Below are positions 34,688 through 46,078 of a DNA stretch of 64,000 bases, in pieces. The stretch is from the NCBI RefSeq assembly GCF_010093535.1, contig NW_022985209.1, positions 367,399-431,398 of the forward strand. Direction: 5' to 3'. The stretch is from Lindgomyces ingoldianus (lineage: Eukaryota; Ascomycota; Dothideomycetes; Pleosporales; Lindgomycetaceae). Position 1 is the first letter of the stretch; the number at the start of each line of letters is the position of its first letter. Position numbers and translations under genes: made by a program. Below the pieces are notes generated by a model. That model was not told the DNA's origin, did not search any database, and saw nothing but the letters and a program-made list of their open reading frames with translations.

Positions 34688-37227
34688 TCTTGCATGAGCT
34701 GAGGAGGGGACATATGGCAAACAACTCGACAAGGGAGCGAGATCCAAACAAGGTGGAATGAGTGTATTGTAAGGTCTGAGGAGCTCGATAGAGCTCTAAG
34801 CTGACTATATACTGTACGAGATAGGAGCTATGCCTAATGAGTGAATAGTGCAGTACATTGGTATGATATCGCGTGAGACACGTGCGACATCAAGGACTGT
34901 CCATGCTCTCAGTCTTCGTATATTTCCGCGGGGTGCAGCAGTCTTCCATTCCTTCCACGCACTCTTACCGGGTTGAAACGGATTGGAGGGTTGTGTGCTT
35001 TGACATACGACAATGTCTCCTGATCGGCTCAAAGTAAAGAGTTCGTCGCCAAGTCTTGTCAATGCTGCTTCCGGCTCCGTTTCACCAACTGAGATGCTCC
35101 TTTTCTGCCCAACTTCTCTGATCAGGACACCGGACGTCTTTCCATATTTAGAATAGACAATCGGTTTTCCAGCAATGATGCTAAACCTGGGCTCTGCCTG
35201 AGGGAATCTTGGATCACGAACGAAACTGACGTCGAAATCCCATCCGCCGATTGGTATCGAGTCCTTGTCCGTCCCACCGACCGACCTGATTACGGGGGCT
35301 TCGCTTGTATATGGCTTCACTGTTCCGGTCAAGGTGCATTGTCTTCCCACTGGCACGTACTGCACCGCTTTCCGGAAGACTTGGAATTTCTCAATCTGAA
35401 AGTGTTGAGATTTGTCCTCGTAGCGACCGCTCACTGGTACTAAGGCAAGACCTTGTTTCCTTTAGAAGGTAAAAGTTATAGTAAGGCTTTATTCTAGTTC
35501 TTATCTAACTACTACTAGAGCTTATGCATTATAAAAGATTTCCTAGTAAAGTAGAGTTTTGTTAAAGGTAACATTTATTAGGTTATCTAGTAAGTTGCTT
35601 TATTTATTAATTTTATAGTCTGTTATAATGTAATCTATTAATCTATAGTCTTTATTAGTAACTAGATAGTAATAGGGCAGCTAATTATCTAGTTAGCTAG
35701 CCCTCTATCAAAAATAGTAAAATGCGCATTAGTCTTACTAGTTACAGTCTAGCTAAGGTAGCTTCTTATATGTTATCAAGTCTTAGCAGTGCTAGCAACC
35801 TAGTTTCTTACAAGTAAATGTAATCCTGTTCTAGCGTTAGTTTGTAGTGTTTCTTTCCTAGGTAGGCCACCACCCTACGCAATGCTTAATGCTCTAATGT
35901 TAGATGCAGTAGCGTCTTAAGCAGTAGTACTAGGGGTATAGGCACTCTGCTATATCCCTGCAAACTAGGACTAGCTAGACCTGTGTCCACCTAGGGTATT
36001 CCTAGGTGTAGACCACCTGCACTAGATGTTCCTTCTATTAGCATGTTTCTATATTATAGGAAGTGCTCCCACATACAACGCACCTCTTGTTATTCTGCCT
36101 AAAAGCTAGCGCGTTTTAACTAGCTACTAGGGATAAGAGCAGGGTTCTAGGTCTTTCTATACAGGGGGTTAGAACTTTACAGGCTGTTCTTCTAAAGTTC
36201 TTTTACTTTTATTAATCTCTAATAGCCTTAAAAAATTCCTACTAGTCCTTCTTTATTAAGAGGTTATAGAGTGCTTTTGCTATTTATTAGATAGCCTTAT
36301 AGGTTGCATAGTTATTTCCTATACATACCTTATCGTTTGCTATAGGACAGTAGTCCTAATAGTTATAGCGCTCTCTGCATTTCTAGCACAAGCATCGCTA
36401 GAATTGTTAGTAAGTTCCTCTATAGAGATTCTTACTGTTAGGTAGTTAAGAGGAAATTATTCTTAGACTTAGGTACTAGTTCTATATCCTTTAAAAATCC
36501 CTACTTCCTGCAACGCCTAATTCAGGCTATAGAAGTCTTAGAACTCTACTTCCTAATACAGTATAAAGTAATTAGTAAAGGGATAGTTTCTGTTTCATCT
36601 CTAGCAGAGAGAGGATTTAACCTTTTTTTTATCTCTTCTTCTGTAAGACTGTGTTCTAAAGTAATAGCTTTTATTATTATAGTAGTATTTTTATTCTCTA
36701 CCTTCTTAAAGTCTAGGAATCTCTAATAGAAGTAGCCTACTTTTCTACAGTTTAGGCAGGCTTTATTCTAAAGTTACTTCTTTTACTTCTTTATTAGCAG
36801 TAGCCTATCACCTTTTTTAGAAGCTCTACTCTTCGTTTAGAAGGTACTATGTGTGTGCTTTACGTGGCTTAGGTCTATTAGCTTTTTGTTATAGCAGGGT
36901 ACTTCTTTCTTCTTAGAGGTTAGCTTAAGCCTCTAAGTTGTTCTACTAGGCCTTTTTTCTTACTCTAGTTTCTTATAACAGTTGTTGTAGGTTGCTGCTT
37001 ATTTAATAAATTTTTTTTAAAGTAGTTAGTTTTCTATTATGCATAACTTTATCTTTATCTTTAATTATTTTATAGAGTCCTTTATAAAACATTCTATAAA
37101 GGGCCTTTTAGTCTGTCTATCTACAGATAGCTAACTGTTTACAGAACTGTGTAGCATAATGCTATACTGTTCTTTTTCCTTGTTGCAGGGTGTTTATTTT
37201 ATCTACTACTATTTTTTCTTTATCTAT

Positions 37228-37379
37228 TGTAAGGACGGAGCTCTGTACCACTACGCCAATACAACTAAAAAGGTGCGAATAATCAACCAACGTTAATTAT
37301 TGCGTACAGAATAGTATATATACCCGTCGCACGTAAGCACCATCTCGGCCTTACACGTAAGCGCTATCCCAGCCTTACA
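37228..37379 (+). mobile_element. Small solo LTR (152 bp), TRIM-like family
   Basis: It starts TGTAAGGACGGAG and ends GCCTTACA, with perfect 5-bp TSD tctat at 37223-37227 and 37380-37384. It shares about 100 bp of close similarity with 39962-40136, including gagctctgtaccac and aatagtatatataccc. Orientation is not certain. Confidence 0.9.
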
Positions 37380-38366
37380 TCTATAAGTCTATAGATTATA
37401 GTAAGAGCTTTCTTAAAAGAATCTATGCTGTTAAATACCTTCTTTGTTTTAGGTAGAAGTGTATAGCTATTTACTTTAAAATTTATCTAGTTATTAGCAT
37501 AGAGTTAGAACTAAACAGCAGGTAGTCTAATAAGATAAAGTTCTATCTACAAGATTATTTCTTTATAGAACTAAAATGCTTCTTAATTGTACTGCATGTA
37601 CAGATAGCATTACATAAAAAAGAGCCTAAGATCCTTTAAATTTCTAGTAAAAAGTTTAGAAAGAGATAGTCTTAAAGTTTTTTTAGCTTCTATACTTATC
37701 TTTTTTTAAAAAGAATTTTAAAGGTTTGTAAGTTCTAGCTATAAGACTTAGATCTATAAGTTTGTAGTTTAGAGTTCTAGAGTTTATGCTAATTATGCTA
37801 GCATTTATTTTCGATTATTTATTTCTTATTTTATTACTCTAAGCTTACGTAGCTTGTTCTACATGCTATTTAATTACTTAATTAGAGCTTCTTTATTTAG
37901 TGTTAGAGTTTAGCCTGTTCTAGAGGGGCCAGCGCTAATTATCCCTATGTTAGTTATAGTTTGTTAAGAGTTTATACTTTATTAAAAGAGGTAGTAATTA
38001 ATGTTATAATCTTTGCTTAGTAGGGTTCTTTTAGATGCTGCAAGCACGCAGGCTAGTAGGTAGGTTAAGAAGGTGGAAAGGGGAACCTGCCTTAGATGTA
38101 CAGTCTTTAGTGTAGTTTAGGTACAGAGAGGATAGAGCGGCTAGATTGTGATTTAGACTTAGACAGCAGTATAAGGCGCTCCTAGTCAAACAGTTTATAG
38201 GAACAAGAGTAGAGGTGTATATAGTGCAAGATACACAATTAGTATTATAGCTTATTAGAAAGCTAGAATGCTACTTAGTCTATAAAAAATAAACTAAATG
38301 TTAATCACCCCTCTAAGGGTTAGTTAACTATAGTCTTATATACACTTATATTTATGCATTATTTAT

Positions 38367-38514
38367 AGCCTTAGCTTACTAAGCGTTGCAATTATTACGC
38401 TCTATTATGTAGTAATTACAGCCTTAGCTTGCTAAGCGTTGCAATTATTGTAATCTATTATGTAGTAATTAGTTACACCCTTAGCTTACTAAGCGTTGCG
38501 ATTATTGCAATCCC
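38367..38514 (+). repeat. Three tandem units of 52-58 bp
   Basis: Units contain ttagcttactaagcgttgca and attattatgtagtaatta-like text, beginning near 38368, 38420 and 38478. They lie just upstream of the cleaner Gag-like segment. Confidence 0.8.
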
Positions 38515-38689
38515 TAGCAGGGCTTCCCTATTAGACAACACACTTATCTATGGCCTGCTCAAAGGGATCAGGACCGGAGGGCGCCGTGGGGTCCTCCGGT
38601 TCCTCCCATTCGAGCATGAAGAGGTTCCAAGCTTGATCGTCTAGGCAGTGGGGCCTGTTACTAGGGTTCCGTCTGGTCCACTCGTGGAC

Positions 38690-39128
38690 TGTAACACATA
38701 CGTTAGTAGTTTTTAAGCTATATATTATACAAAAGCTTTTAATAGCAGGATACTATATAGAGTAAAGTTATAAATACTTTAAATAATTAGTTTCTCTTCT
38801 AGGTTTATAAAGTATTTTAAGTTTAAATTATATATCTTCTCCTATGTAGGTTGTTTGTACGTTATGTTGTTAAAAAATTATACGTTACTGCTGCAGAGGC
38901 GTTGTAGTAGAGTTGCTAGTCTGCTTACTTAGGTAGTCTATGTGAGAGGTATCAAGCAGGAAGCACGAGGCACAGAGAGGGAATGCTGGATAGGGGGTGT
39001 GTAGCAGAGCTACAAGAGAGAGAGTAAACCTTAGGGCCGGACGCAGAGGTACAGAGGCCGAGGAGCTTATATACCCCGTGCTAAGCCTAGGGTACTCAGG
39101 GTTGGATAGCTGTAATATAACTGTTACA
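38690..39128 (-). mobile_element. Candidate LTR (439 bp) with TGTAACA/TGTTACA ends
   Basis: The segment is bounded by inverted TGTAACA and TGTTACA and has a patch of normal composition at 38880-39120 with a TATA-like cttatatacc. No direct TSD is present; the flanks are tggac and gtccg, which are inverted, so it may instead be the end of a DNA element. As an LTR it could be the 5' LTR of the minus-strand element at 35462-38689. Confidence 0.35.
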
Positions 39129-39741
39129 GTCCGCTCACTTATAAAACACGTTAAAAAAGTTGTATACTTTTTAGTAAATACTCTTTTTACATTAGTTAAT
39201 TTTTATAAGTTAGTTATATAGTTATGTTTTCAACGTTTACTATTACATCTTTAAACAAGTGTAGTTTTATAGACTTTATAAATGTAACAGCGCAGGCAAG
39301 ACAACATGTTCAAATGCGGTGTGAATCTACTTAGAGGTATATAAGAGTGCGTAGGGACTTAGAAACTTAGGAATTCTATTAACACCTATAGGCCTTGTAC
39401 AAAAGAATATTAGAAAACCACTTAGCTAGCTAGGAGGAGAGGTGCAACTAAATATTTAGGGGGATAGAGGTATAGCAGGGGCTAGGGCAGGGTTGGGGCA
39501 GATGCAAGGAACCTTTAGATATAGGTTTGTTAGGTAACCCGAGATGAAACGATTTAAGCACATTGTTACAATAAATTGCTATAACTAGTAGCTTAAATAC
39601 TTAAAAAGCTTAAGGTATTTAACTTTTTTTGTTAGTGTGTTAAAAGTAAATTAAGCAGATGCGTTATATATTAATAAAGGTGCTGAACTTTAGTTCAAGA
39701 GACTATTTGCTTGTGTAGACCGCTCACTTGTGAAAGAGGTT
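39129..39741. mobile_element. Fragment of a small TA-flanked DNA element (family 3)
   Basis: Sequence around gtccgctcacttataaaaca and the tract 39255-39741 (minus the LTR inside) matches the copy at 62346-62868, including agtgtagtttta and gactatttgctt. Ends resemble a Tc1/mariner-type non-autonomous element, but this copy is incomplete or rearranged. Confidence 0.45.
39283..39570 (-). mobile_element. Solo LTR of the chromovirus family
   Basis: Reverse complement of the chromovirus LTR, 288 bp, beginning TGTAACAGCGCAGGC and ending CATTGTTACA. Perfect 5-bp TSD ataaa at 39278-39282 and 39571-39575. RIP changes are moderate. Confidence 0.93.
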
Positions 39742-39944
39742 AACTTTAAACACGCTTTTAATACTTGCCTAATGATGGCTAATTAGAGTTTAAAATGGTA
39801 GGAAAATTCACCTTTTAAGACTTACTACAGCCTATAATAGGGATCTCTATATCTGTAAGTAACAGCTTAAAAAGCTCCAACGTCCTTACTGCTCAGGTGA
39901 CTGCTACGTTCACGTAGTATATGTACTACCTACTGGTGACAGCG
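39742..39944. mobile_element. Possible end of a third hAT-like element
   Basis: The segment ctacgttcacgtagt near 39903 and the terminus ending gacagcgctg at about 39945 resemble the right end of hAT-1 (ctacgttcacgtagttacg, ending ccacgctg). No partner end or TSD was found. Nothing else is recognised in the stretch. Confidence 0.35.
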
Positions 39945-39961
39945 CTGTCAAAGATAGCGAG

Positions 39962-40136
39962 TGTAAGGACAGAGCTCTGTACCACTGCGCCAATACAACC
40001 AAAAAGGTGCGAATAATCAACCAACAGTTCATTTGCGTACAGAATAGTATATATACCTGTCGCGCGTAAGGACCGTCGTACAATCCGTTTCCGGCCTTAC
40101 GGTGCATTATCCTTTGTAAGGGCTAATGGCCTTACA
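39962..40136 (+). mobile_element. Small solo LTR (175 bp), TRIM-like family
   Basis: It starts TGTAAGGACAGAG and ends GGCCTTACA, with perfect 5-bp TSD gcgag at 39957-39961 and 40137-40141. Sister of 37228-37379. It has normal composition and a TATA-like tagtatatatacc. Confidence 0.9.
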
Positions 40137-40141
40137 GCGAG

Positions 40142-40450
40142 AGCATTCATGTTAACTATGTTAGAGCACCCACTTTTCGTGTATCACTAGATGAGGTTGT
40201 GAAGCATTGATCAGGTTTAGATTTAAAGAGGGACGAAGGAGGCATATCCGCTGATGGAGAGGAATCCGGTCGGAGGTAGATAGTCGTGTCTATTGTTGTT
40301 CAATAATGGGAACGCGCATGTGTACTGTATTGGACTTGAAATAGCTTTAGAAAGCGAAGTTGATATATATGTGCAATGTAATTATATACTTTTGTCGCCT
40401 TGCGTTACATTCTCTTTGACAGTTGATTTCTAGAGTCTTGTGATCAAGAT
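40142..40450. other. 3' flank of the mannanase gene
   Basis: Normal to AT-rich sequence with no gene. It should contain the mannanase 3' UTR; no definite polyadenylation signal was assigned. Confidence 0.5.
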
Positions 40451-42028
40451 TTATAAACTGCTATTTTTCCAGCCTTGTATCTCGTCGAGGGTAAGAACAT
40501 AGTCGCTGCTGTAGACACTCTTAAGGAGATCCAGGCTATTCCATGACCCTCCAGATATGTAATCGCCGCTCCAGACACAGAAGTAAACCCAGTCGGCTTG
40601 GTAGGCTTGGAGTTGAACAGGGTCCATAACGGAGCCAATCTCAGCTGCGCCGATAATCTTTGTATCGTTTGTAAGCGCAAGAAGATTGTTGTAGGTTGCT
40701 GATATAGGCTATAGAATAATACTGTTAGTTCCAACATCCTCATATTCATAGCAGGGGTGAAGGTATAAAACCTTAGATTTGTAGACGTACCCCGTGATCA
40801 CCTTGGGTGTATGTGTCCGCGCTCACAATATCCACTGTCTCGCTGCCAGGGTACCAACTCTGCTTAATAGAGTTCCATTCCCAGATCAAATTGTTCAAAC
40901 CATGCCGCTTCGTGAGGCGATCATACATTATACCCCACAACTTCTTCGCTGGCTCCGGGCCCTTCGCACCCCACCAGAACCAGCCTCCTTCTGCCTCGTG
41001 GAGTGGCCTCCAGATGACCGGGACACTTGCATTTTGCAATTTCTTTAATTGAACCGCAATGGTATCGATGTCCTTTAGTAGAAGCGTGTAATTCGCATTG
41101 GTCGTATCAGCCAATGCGGCCTCGATGTTGAAGTCTGTTGCGTCGGTATAAAATCCACTATACCACCGATGATCTGCAGTGTCGTACAGTCCAACGGGCG
41201 CCCCCCAGTGCCAGCAGAACGTCACAATCCCCCCTTTCTTTGCGAAATCGATGGCTTTGTCAACATCAGTGGACACGGCTCCACGAGAAATGCGCGACTC
41301 GGTGTAGTCCATTAGATCAAGCCCAAGGATCGCCGGTGTCTTGCCGACATTTTGAGTCACCCAATCTAGCGACGCTTGGTCCTGTTGGCCAGAGAGGGTT
41401 TTCTTCCCATAAATGCTCCCAAGGAACTTCAGCAAGGCTCTTGTGTCGCTGTTCGCATTCGTATTAACGGGAACTGTGGTAGTTTGATGAGGGCCAGGTT
41501 TTGCCGCAGGGGAGAGTGTAATCGCATCGATGAGGTACCTAGAACGCATAAGCTCTCGTTGTAGCGGGGGGGGGGGGGGTAAACTACCAGCCCCAGTTGT
41601 TCTGAATCTGGATCGTGTTCGAGCCGGTATTGAGAAGCACCTGGCCAGCTGGAACGGTCACCCAGGCTGAAGTGGCCGGAAGAGAGACTTGCGATCCTCC
41701 CGCATTGTTTAGAACAACGTAGGTATATTTATCCCCGTAAGGACCATTGTAAATGATCTTTAGATCATACAGTTGGGAAGTGGTGCTGTTTATAGTAAAC
41801 GTGATGGAATCGGACGCCGTATCGAAGCCTTCTACATATCCAGTACCTGAAACCAATTAGATCCTGTTTCACTCTGTTTGAGGCAGAAATTTTCTCACCC
41901 GAAAACCCAGCAACTGAAGCACCAATCGTGACCCCCGACAGTGTAGCAGCTTCTGCTTGGTAAGTAGTAGCCTGCGCGACGGCTACGCTAGCAACAGCTA
42001 ACGTGTTGAGTGCGACTCGCAGAATCAT
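40451..42028 (-). CDS. Secreted beta-1,4-mannanase, CBM35-GH26
   Basis: Gene model: complement(join(40451..40708, 40791..41538, 41588..41846, 41899..42028)), 464 residues. Introns are 52, 49 and 82 bp with GT-AG borders; the last has ctaac. Residues 1-20 are a signal peptide. A CBM35 mannan-binding module follows (YQAEAATLSGVTIG, then TGYVEGFDTASDSITFTIN, ending IQIQNNWGWYLIDAITL, about 21-137), a short linker, then GH26 (about 150-464). Key residues: RPLHEAEGGWFWWG with proton donor Glu311, and IIGAAEIGS with nucleophile Glu402. GH26 endomannanases cut beta-1,4-mannan backbones outside the cell. CBM35-GH26 order is known from fungal mannanases. Intron 2 contains a C13-14 run. The upstream in-frame TTG is not a start; ATG 42028 is. 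The gene looks intact. Confidence 0.93.
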
Positions 42029-42770
42029 TGTATTAGAATATGCAAATGGATGCAACGTCTACAGCACTGCTCAAGGCCCTGTCACACTCCCTATATGAGG
42101 AAGATTTCTGCGTTATTTTCGTTGCTCTAGACTCTGGCGGCTTTTCTAAGCGGTGCGGTCAACTGGCCCGAGACTGAAATGAAATGGTCGAGGTCACGCC
42201 GAGGCGGATGAGACTTCCGATGATAGAACAAGGAGAAGCTACAATCAGCCTGACTTACAAAATACTATGTAATAGTGGCAGCGCGGCATAAATTTCGGAT
42301 AGATTGCTTTAATATTGCAGGGCTAGGGATAGTGACCGAGAACCCGGTAAGCGAGCCGCTCAAGGAGGCAGATCCGAATCATACTTTCCACCTCTAATAA
42401 AACAAGCTTCCTTCCAAGCTTCATCTGAACTCGTGGTCCGTACCAATTAGATCAAATTTGATACGCCGGATCCCCCTCCGCGAATTGGGGTAGGAAAGAG
42501 GCAAGCACCTTGATTAAGAAGCCGTTGCAAGGTTAGGCGTTTTAGATGTCATTAAAGTTAGCGTAAGACGCAGGGCGAGAAATGGCACAACACTCCCAGA
42601 TAAGATCGTTAGCTTTCAGGTCTAATGCAGACTATTGAACATAGATATTTAGGCGGGGATGAAAATTCCCGACAACGCTAGGAGGTAGACTATCCCGCGG
42701 TGCGTCGAATGTCTCCTCTAGTACCGACCTTTAGAGAAAATAGACAACAAAGAATAAATACAATTACACA
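42029..42770. other. Upstream region of the mannanase gene
   Basis: Normal composition without a recognised gene; it should hold the mannanase promoter. AT-rich repeat DNA begins at about 42725. Confidence 0.5.
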
Positions 42771-42968
42771 TAACATACACTATAGACAAGTTGCTTACAC
42801 ACCTAAGTTACTTACCTTTGCTAAGACTCTACTAAGCTGCTTTTTCTACACTAATACATTTCTAATTACACTACTTAGACATGCTAAAAAAATGTTAAAT
42901 ATAGCTTACACTTTAGGCCTTTAAATATAATATAACACTTTTAAGGTAATATTTTATAGCTATATATA

Positions 42969-44834
42969 ACGTACCTAACAGGTTGGCCGGCCACACAGGT
43001 TGGCCGGCCACTTTTGCTAAGCCCCTACCACACTCTACCTATTTACATAATGCCTTAATAACAACACTAGATTAAATCTTCTAAAGAACATTAGATATAG
43101 CTTACTCTTTAAGCTTTTAAATAAGACTTAAAACTCTTCTTATAACACACTGCAGCTATTTATAATGTTTTTTACACAACACTAAGTAATTAACGCGCTA
43201 TACAGCCTTTAGAAGTAAAATGTAAGCCTAAATTAAAAAATCTAACTAAGCTTAAAAAAAAGGTAGTTATTAAGTATATACTTAAGCTTATTACACATAA
43301 ATTTCCTTCTAGGCTTACAGCTGTAGCTAATATAGCTAATTCCTTGCGCGCAGAGCGCAATCTAGGCTAGGTTAGCTTAAACTAGCCTAGTATATAAGTT
43401 AAGCACTGCTCTAAGTTTATAATAAAGTTTAATTATAAGTATAATTATAAAAAAGCACTTTATAAGAATCTAGAGGTTATTTAGGGCTAGTTTTGCCTAG
43501 TAGCTAACATAAAAGCTTAGTATAGTATTTAGAATAAAGACATGTATAACTTTAACAAGTTAGGCTTTATAATAGGCTAGATATTAACTAGAGCAGTTAT
43601 TATAGCTTTAGAGAGATAAAAATAGCTAAAAGTAATATAGTAAAGTAATAAAAAGTAAATAATAGTTATCTAGAGCATTAATGTAATAAAGTAGGCTATT
43701 TTACTTTTTATTATTTTTAAAAGCTGCTATTACCTTTTTACTTAGTATAAAAAGAAGAATCTACTTTAAAACTAGGTTATTATAGTCTCTAAGAATAGCT
43801 AGATAATAAATAAGCTTAGGCTATAGTAGTTAAAGCACTTTCATAAGCATATAAAAAGAAAAGTTATAAGCGCTTATTAGCTTTTTATTATTAATAGCTA
43901 TAAAAAATATAACTTACTTAATTTCTAGTAGTACTATAAAAAAAATAAGATTATTACTATTTATATACTTTTACACTTATTACACCTCTTACAGCCTTTT
44001 AATGTAGGTTGTTTTACCCCTTTAAAAAAAGTGTATAAGCGCTAAGCTAAAGATCTTATATGTAACTAAATTACTTATATTATAAAACTTAAGTTTTTAC
44101 TATGCTTTATACACACTTATAATATAGTAATTACTTCTAGTAATATCTAAGAAAGGTTTTAAAGCGCTAGTTTAGTTTTATTTAACTTAGAATAAGTTAA
44201 AATAGCCCTTAACATCTAGTTATGTACTTTATTACTACTACTACTTATTAATAATAAGCTTTAGTAGTTATAAACCTTAAGTAATACTTTTAAATTTAGG
44301 TTGTAATTAATGCTTATAAAAGTAAAAATATTAGAGGTATATAAATAGCTTACTAACATCTATAGTAAACGCCTTTAAAAAGGTTTTAAAGAGGGCAGCA
44401 ATTATTACGCATAAGCTAGTGTTAGTGTAAAAGAAAATTATAAAGCTTTTAGTAGTAAATAAAGCTGCTATGTAACATAAATTACATAAAAGAAAGTAAA
44501 TTTAGGTAGAAAAAACTTTAATAGTTAAGGATAGAGCTTATCTAACTACTTTAAAGAAGTTTAGAGCGCGTAGTAATAGGAAGAAGCTAAAAACATAAGT
44601 GCACGCTAAAGAAAGTAAGCTAAGTTAAAGGTAATATAGGCAGTACAATTAGACTAGGCATAACTTATATATATGTAAGAAAGTAGTAGAAGTAGACTCT
44701 AAATAATATCTTGTGTTATATTACTTTATATAGGGCTAAAGTAGGCTGTTTTGCGCTAGAATAGGGTAGTTTTAGTAGGGGCTTGGCAAAAGTAGCCGGC
44801 CAACCCGTGTGGCCGGCTAACCTGTTAGGTACGT
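42969..44834 (+). mobile_element. Fot1/pogo-type element, full-length copy B (1866 bp)
   Basis: It has the GGCCGGCC-bearing terminal repeats at both ends, flanked by TA (42967-42968, 44835-44836). It is the only complete long copy here and retains the 734-bp segment missing from copies A, C, D and E, so it represents the autonomous form. The transposase frame is destroyed by RIP-type stops. The terminal repeats keep most of their GC content. Confidence 0.9.
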
Positions 44835-44963
44835 TACTTTTTTTAAAAAAATAATAAATAACTAGTACACTAAATAACTTTTATAAGCTAATTCTATAGG
44901 TAACTTATAAAGGCTATTGAATAATAAAAAGTAAGTTATTATTAAGTATATACTTAAGATATA

Positions 44964-46078
44964 ACGTACCTAACGGGTTGGCCGGCCACACGGGTTGGCC
45001 GGCCACTTTTGCCAAGCCCCTACTAAAACCACCCTATTCTCTCCTAAAACAGCCTACTTTAGCCCTATATAAAGTAATATAATACAAAATATTATTTAGA
45101 GTCTACTTCTGCTACTTACTTACATGTACATAAGTTATGCCTAGTTTAATTGCACTACCTGCATTGCCTTTAACTTAGCTTACCTTTTTTAGCGTGCACC
45201 TATGTTTTTAGCTTCTTTCTATTACTACGCGCTCTAAACTTCTTTAGAGCAGTTAGACAAGCTCTATCTTTAACTATTAAAGTCTTTTCTGCCTAAATCT
45301 ACTTCCTTTTATGTAATCTATGTTACATAGCAGCCTTATTTACTACTTAAAGCTTTATAATCTTATAGCCTACTTTATTACATTAATGCTCTAGATAACT
45401 ATTGTCTACTTTTTATTACCTTACTATATTGCCTTTAGCTGTTTTTGTCTCTTTAAAGCTATAATAACTGCTCTAGTTAATATCTAGCCTATTATAAAGC
45501 TTAACTTATTAAAGTTATACCTGTCTTTATCTTAGATACTGTACTTAGCTTTTATGTTAGCTACTAGGCAAAACTAGCCTTAAATAACCTTTAGATCTTT
45601 GTAGAGCACTCTTTTATAATTATACTTATAATTAAACTTTATTATAAACTTAGAGTAGTGCTTAACCTATATACTAGTCTAGTTTAAGCTAACCTAGCCT
45701 AGATTACACTCTACAGGTAAGAAATTAGCTATATTAGCTATAGCTGTAAGCCTAAGGGGAAATCTGCGTGTAATAAGCTTAAGTATGTACTTAACAACTA
45801 CTTTTTTTTTAAGCTTAGTTAGATTCCTTAATTTAGGCTAGCATTCTGCTTATAAAGGCTGTCTAGCGTGTTAATTGCTTAGTGTTGTGTAAAAGACATT
45901 ATAGATAGCTACAGCGCGTTATAAGAAAAGTTTTAAGTCTTATTTAAAAGCCTAAAGAGCAAGCTATATCTAACATTCTTTAGAAGATTTAATCTAGTGT
46001 TGTTGTTAAGGCATTATGTAGATAGGTAGAGTTTAGTAGGGGCTTGGCAAAAGTGGCCGGCCAACCTGTTAGGTACGT
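44964..46078 (-). mobile_element. Fot1/pogo-type deletion derivative, copy C (1115 bp)
   Basis: Flanked by TA at 44962-44963 and 46079-46080. It carries the common internal deletion (junction ataatcttatagcctacttt on this strand). The right terminal repeat has only one of the two 17-bp GGCCGGCC units, which accounts for 1115 rather than 1132 bp. Confidence 0.9.

Larger units (their letters stand above)
31616..34889 (-). mobile_element. Copia-type family 2 element, deleted and RIP-damaged, with near-identical LTRs
   Basis: Two 202-bp LTRs (31616-31817, 34688-34889) differ at only two positions. A perfect 5-bp TSD, tcaag, lies at 31611-31615 and 34890-34894, inside the host ORF. On the minus strand the LTR begins TGTCGCACGTG and ends GCAAGA. 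A polypurine tract (ctaggggggtg, reverse of 31818-31828) precedes the 3' LTR, and a primer-binding site follows the 5' LTR. The 2.87-kb interior is short for an autonomous copia and strongly AT-shifted. I see no readable pol motifs, so copia assignment rests mainly on the primer type. Confidence 0.85.
30725..35461 (-). pseudogene. Unknown gene split by a copia-type element and truncated at its 5' end
   Basis: Two minus-strand open segments, 35461-34890 and 31615-30725, belong to one gene. Removing the element and one tcaag copy joins IRRLRAWTV to LEAPPSKSSIP in frame, giving at least 480 residues. The first segment stays open to about 35461, where RIP-degraded DNA begins, so the true start is lost; an ATG is not seen and the apparent start at 35434 is GTG. 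A proline-rich stretch (IPQPQPSTLSPPPQ) links the two parts. Regularly spaced tryptophans (TWESAG, SLAWSAL, HQWSVIS) suggest a beta-propeller-like fold, which is only a guess. I do not recognise the family. The stop is at 30725. Confidence 0.7.
35462..38689 (-). mobile_element. RIP-degraded element with a Gag-like zinc knuckle
   Basis: The minus strand near 36300-36420 can be read CLC-stop-KCRERYNY, DYCPIANDKVCIGNN, YATYKAI, resembling a CxxC zinc-knuckle region of a retroelement Gag. A cleaner segment at 38520-38690 reads MLEWEEPEDPTAPSGPDPFE on the minus strand and could be the start of that ORF. The element truncates the 5' end of the gene at 35461. It holds a small solo LTR at 37228. Family and boundaries are uncertain (LTR element or LINE). 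Confidence 0.4.

Noticed and set aside
34805..35434. An independent 209-codon gene starting at 35434
   Set aside because: The start is GTG, its C-terminal 28 codons are LTR sequence, and it joins in frame with 31615-30725 when the element is removed.
40444..40749. A 101-codon minus-strand gene at the mannanase 3' end
   Set aside because: It is the last mannanase exon read in the wrong frame plus part of intron 3.
41765..42055. Longer mannanase start upstream of 42028
   Set aside because: The upstream start is TTG; ATG 42028 gives a standard signal peptide.
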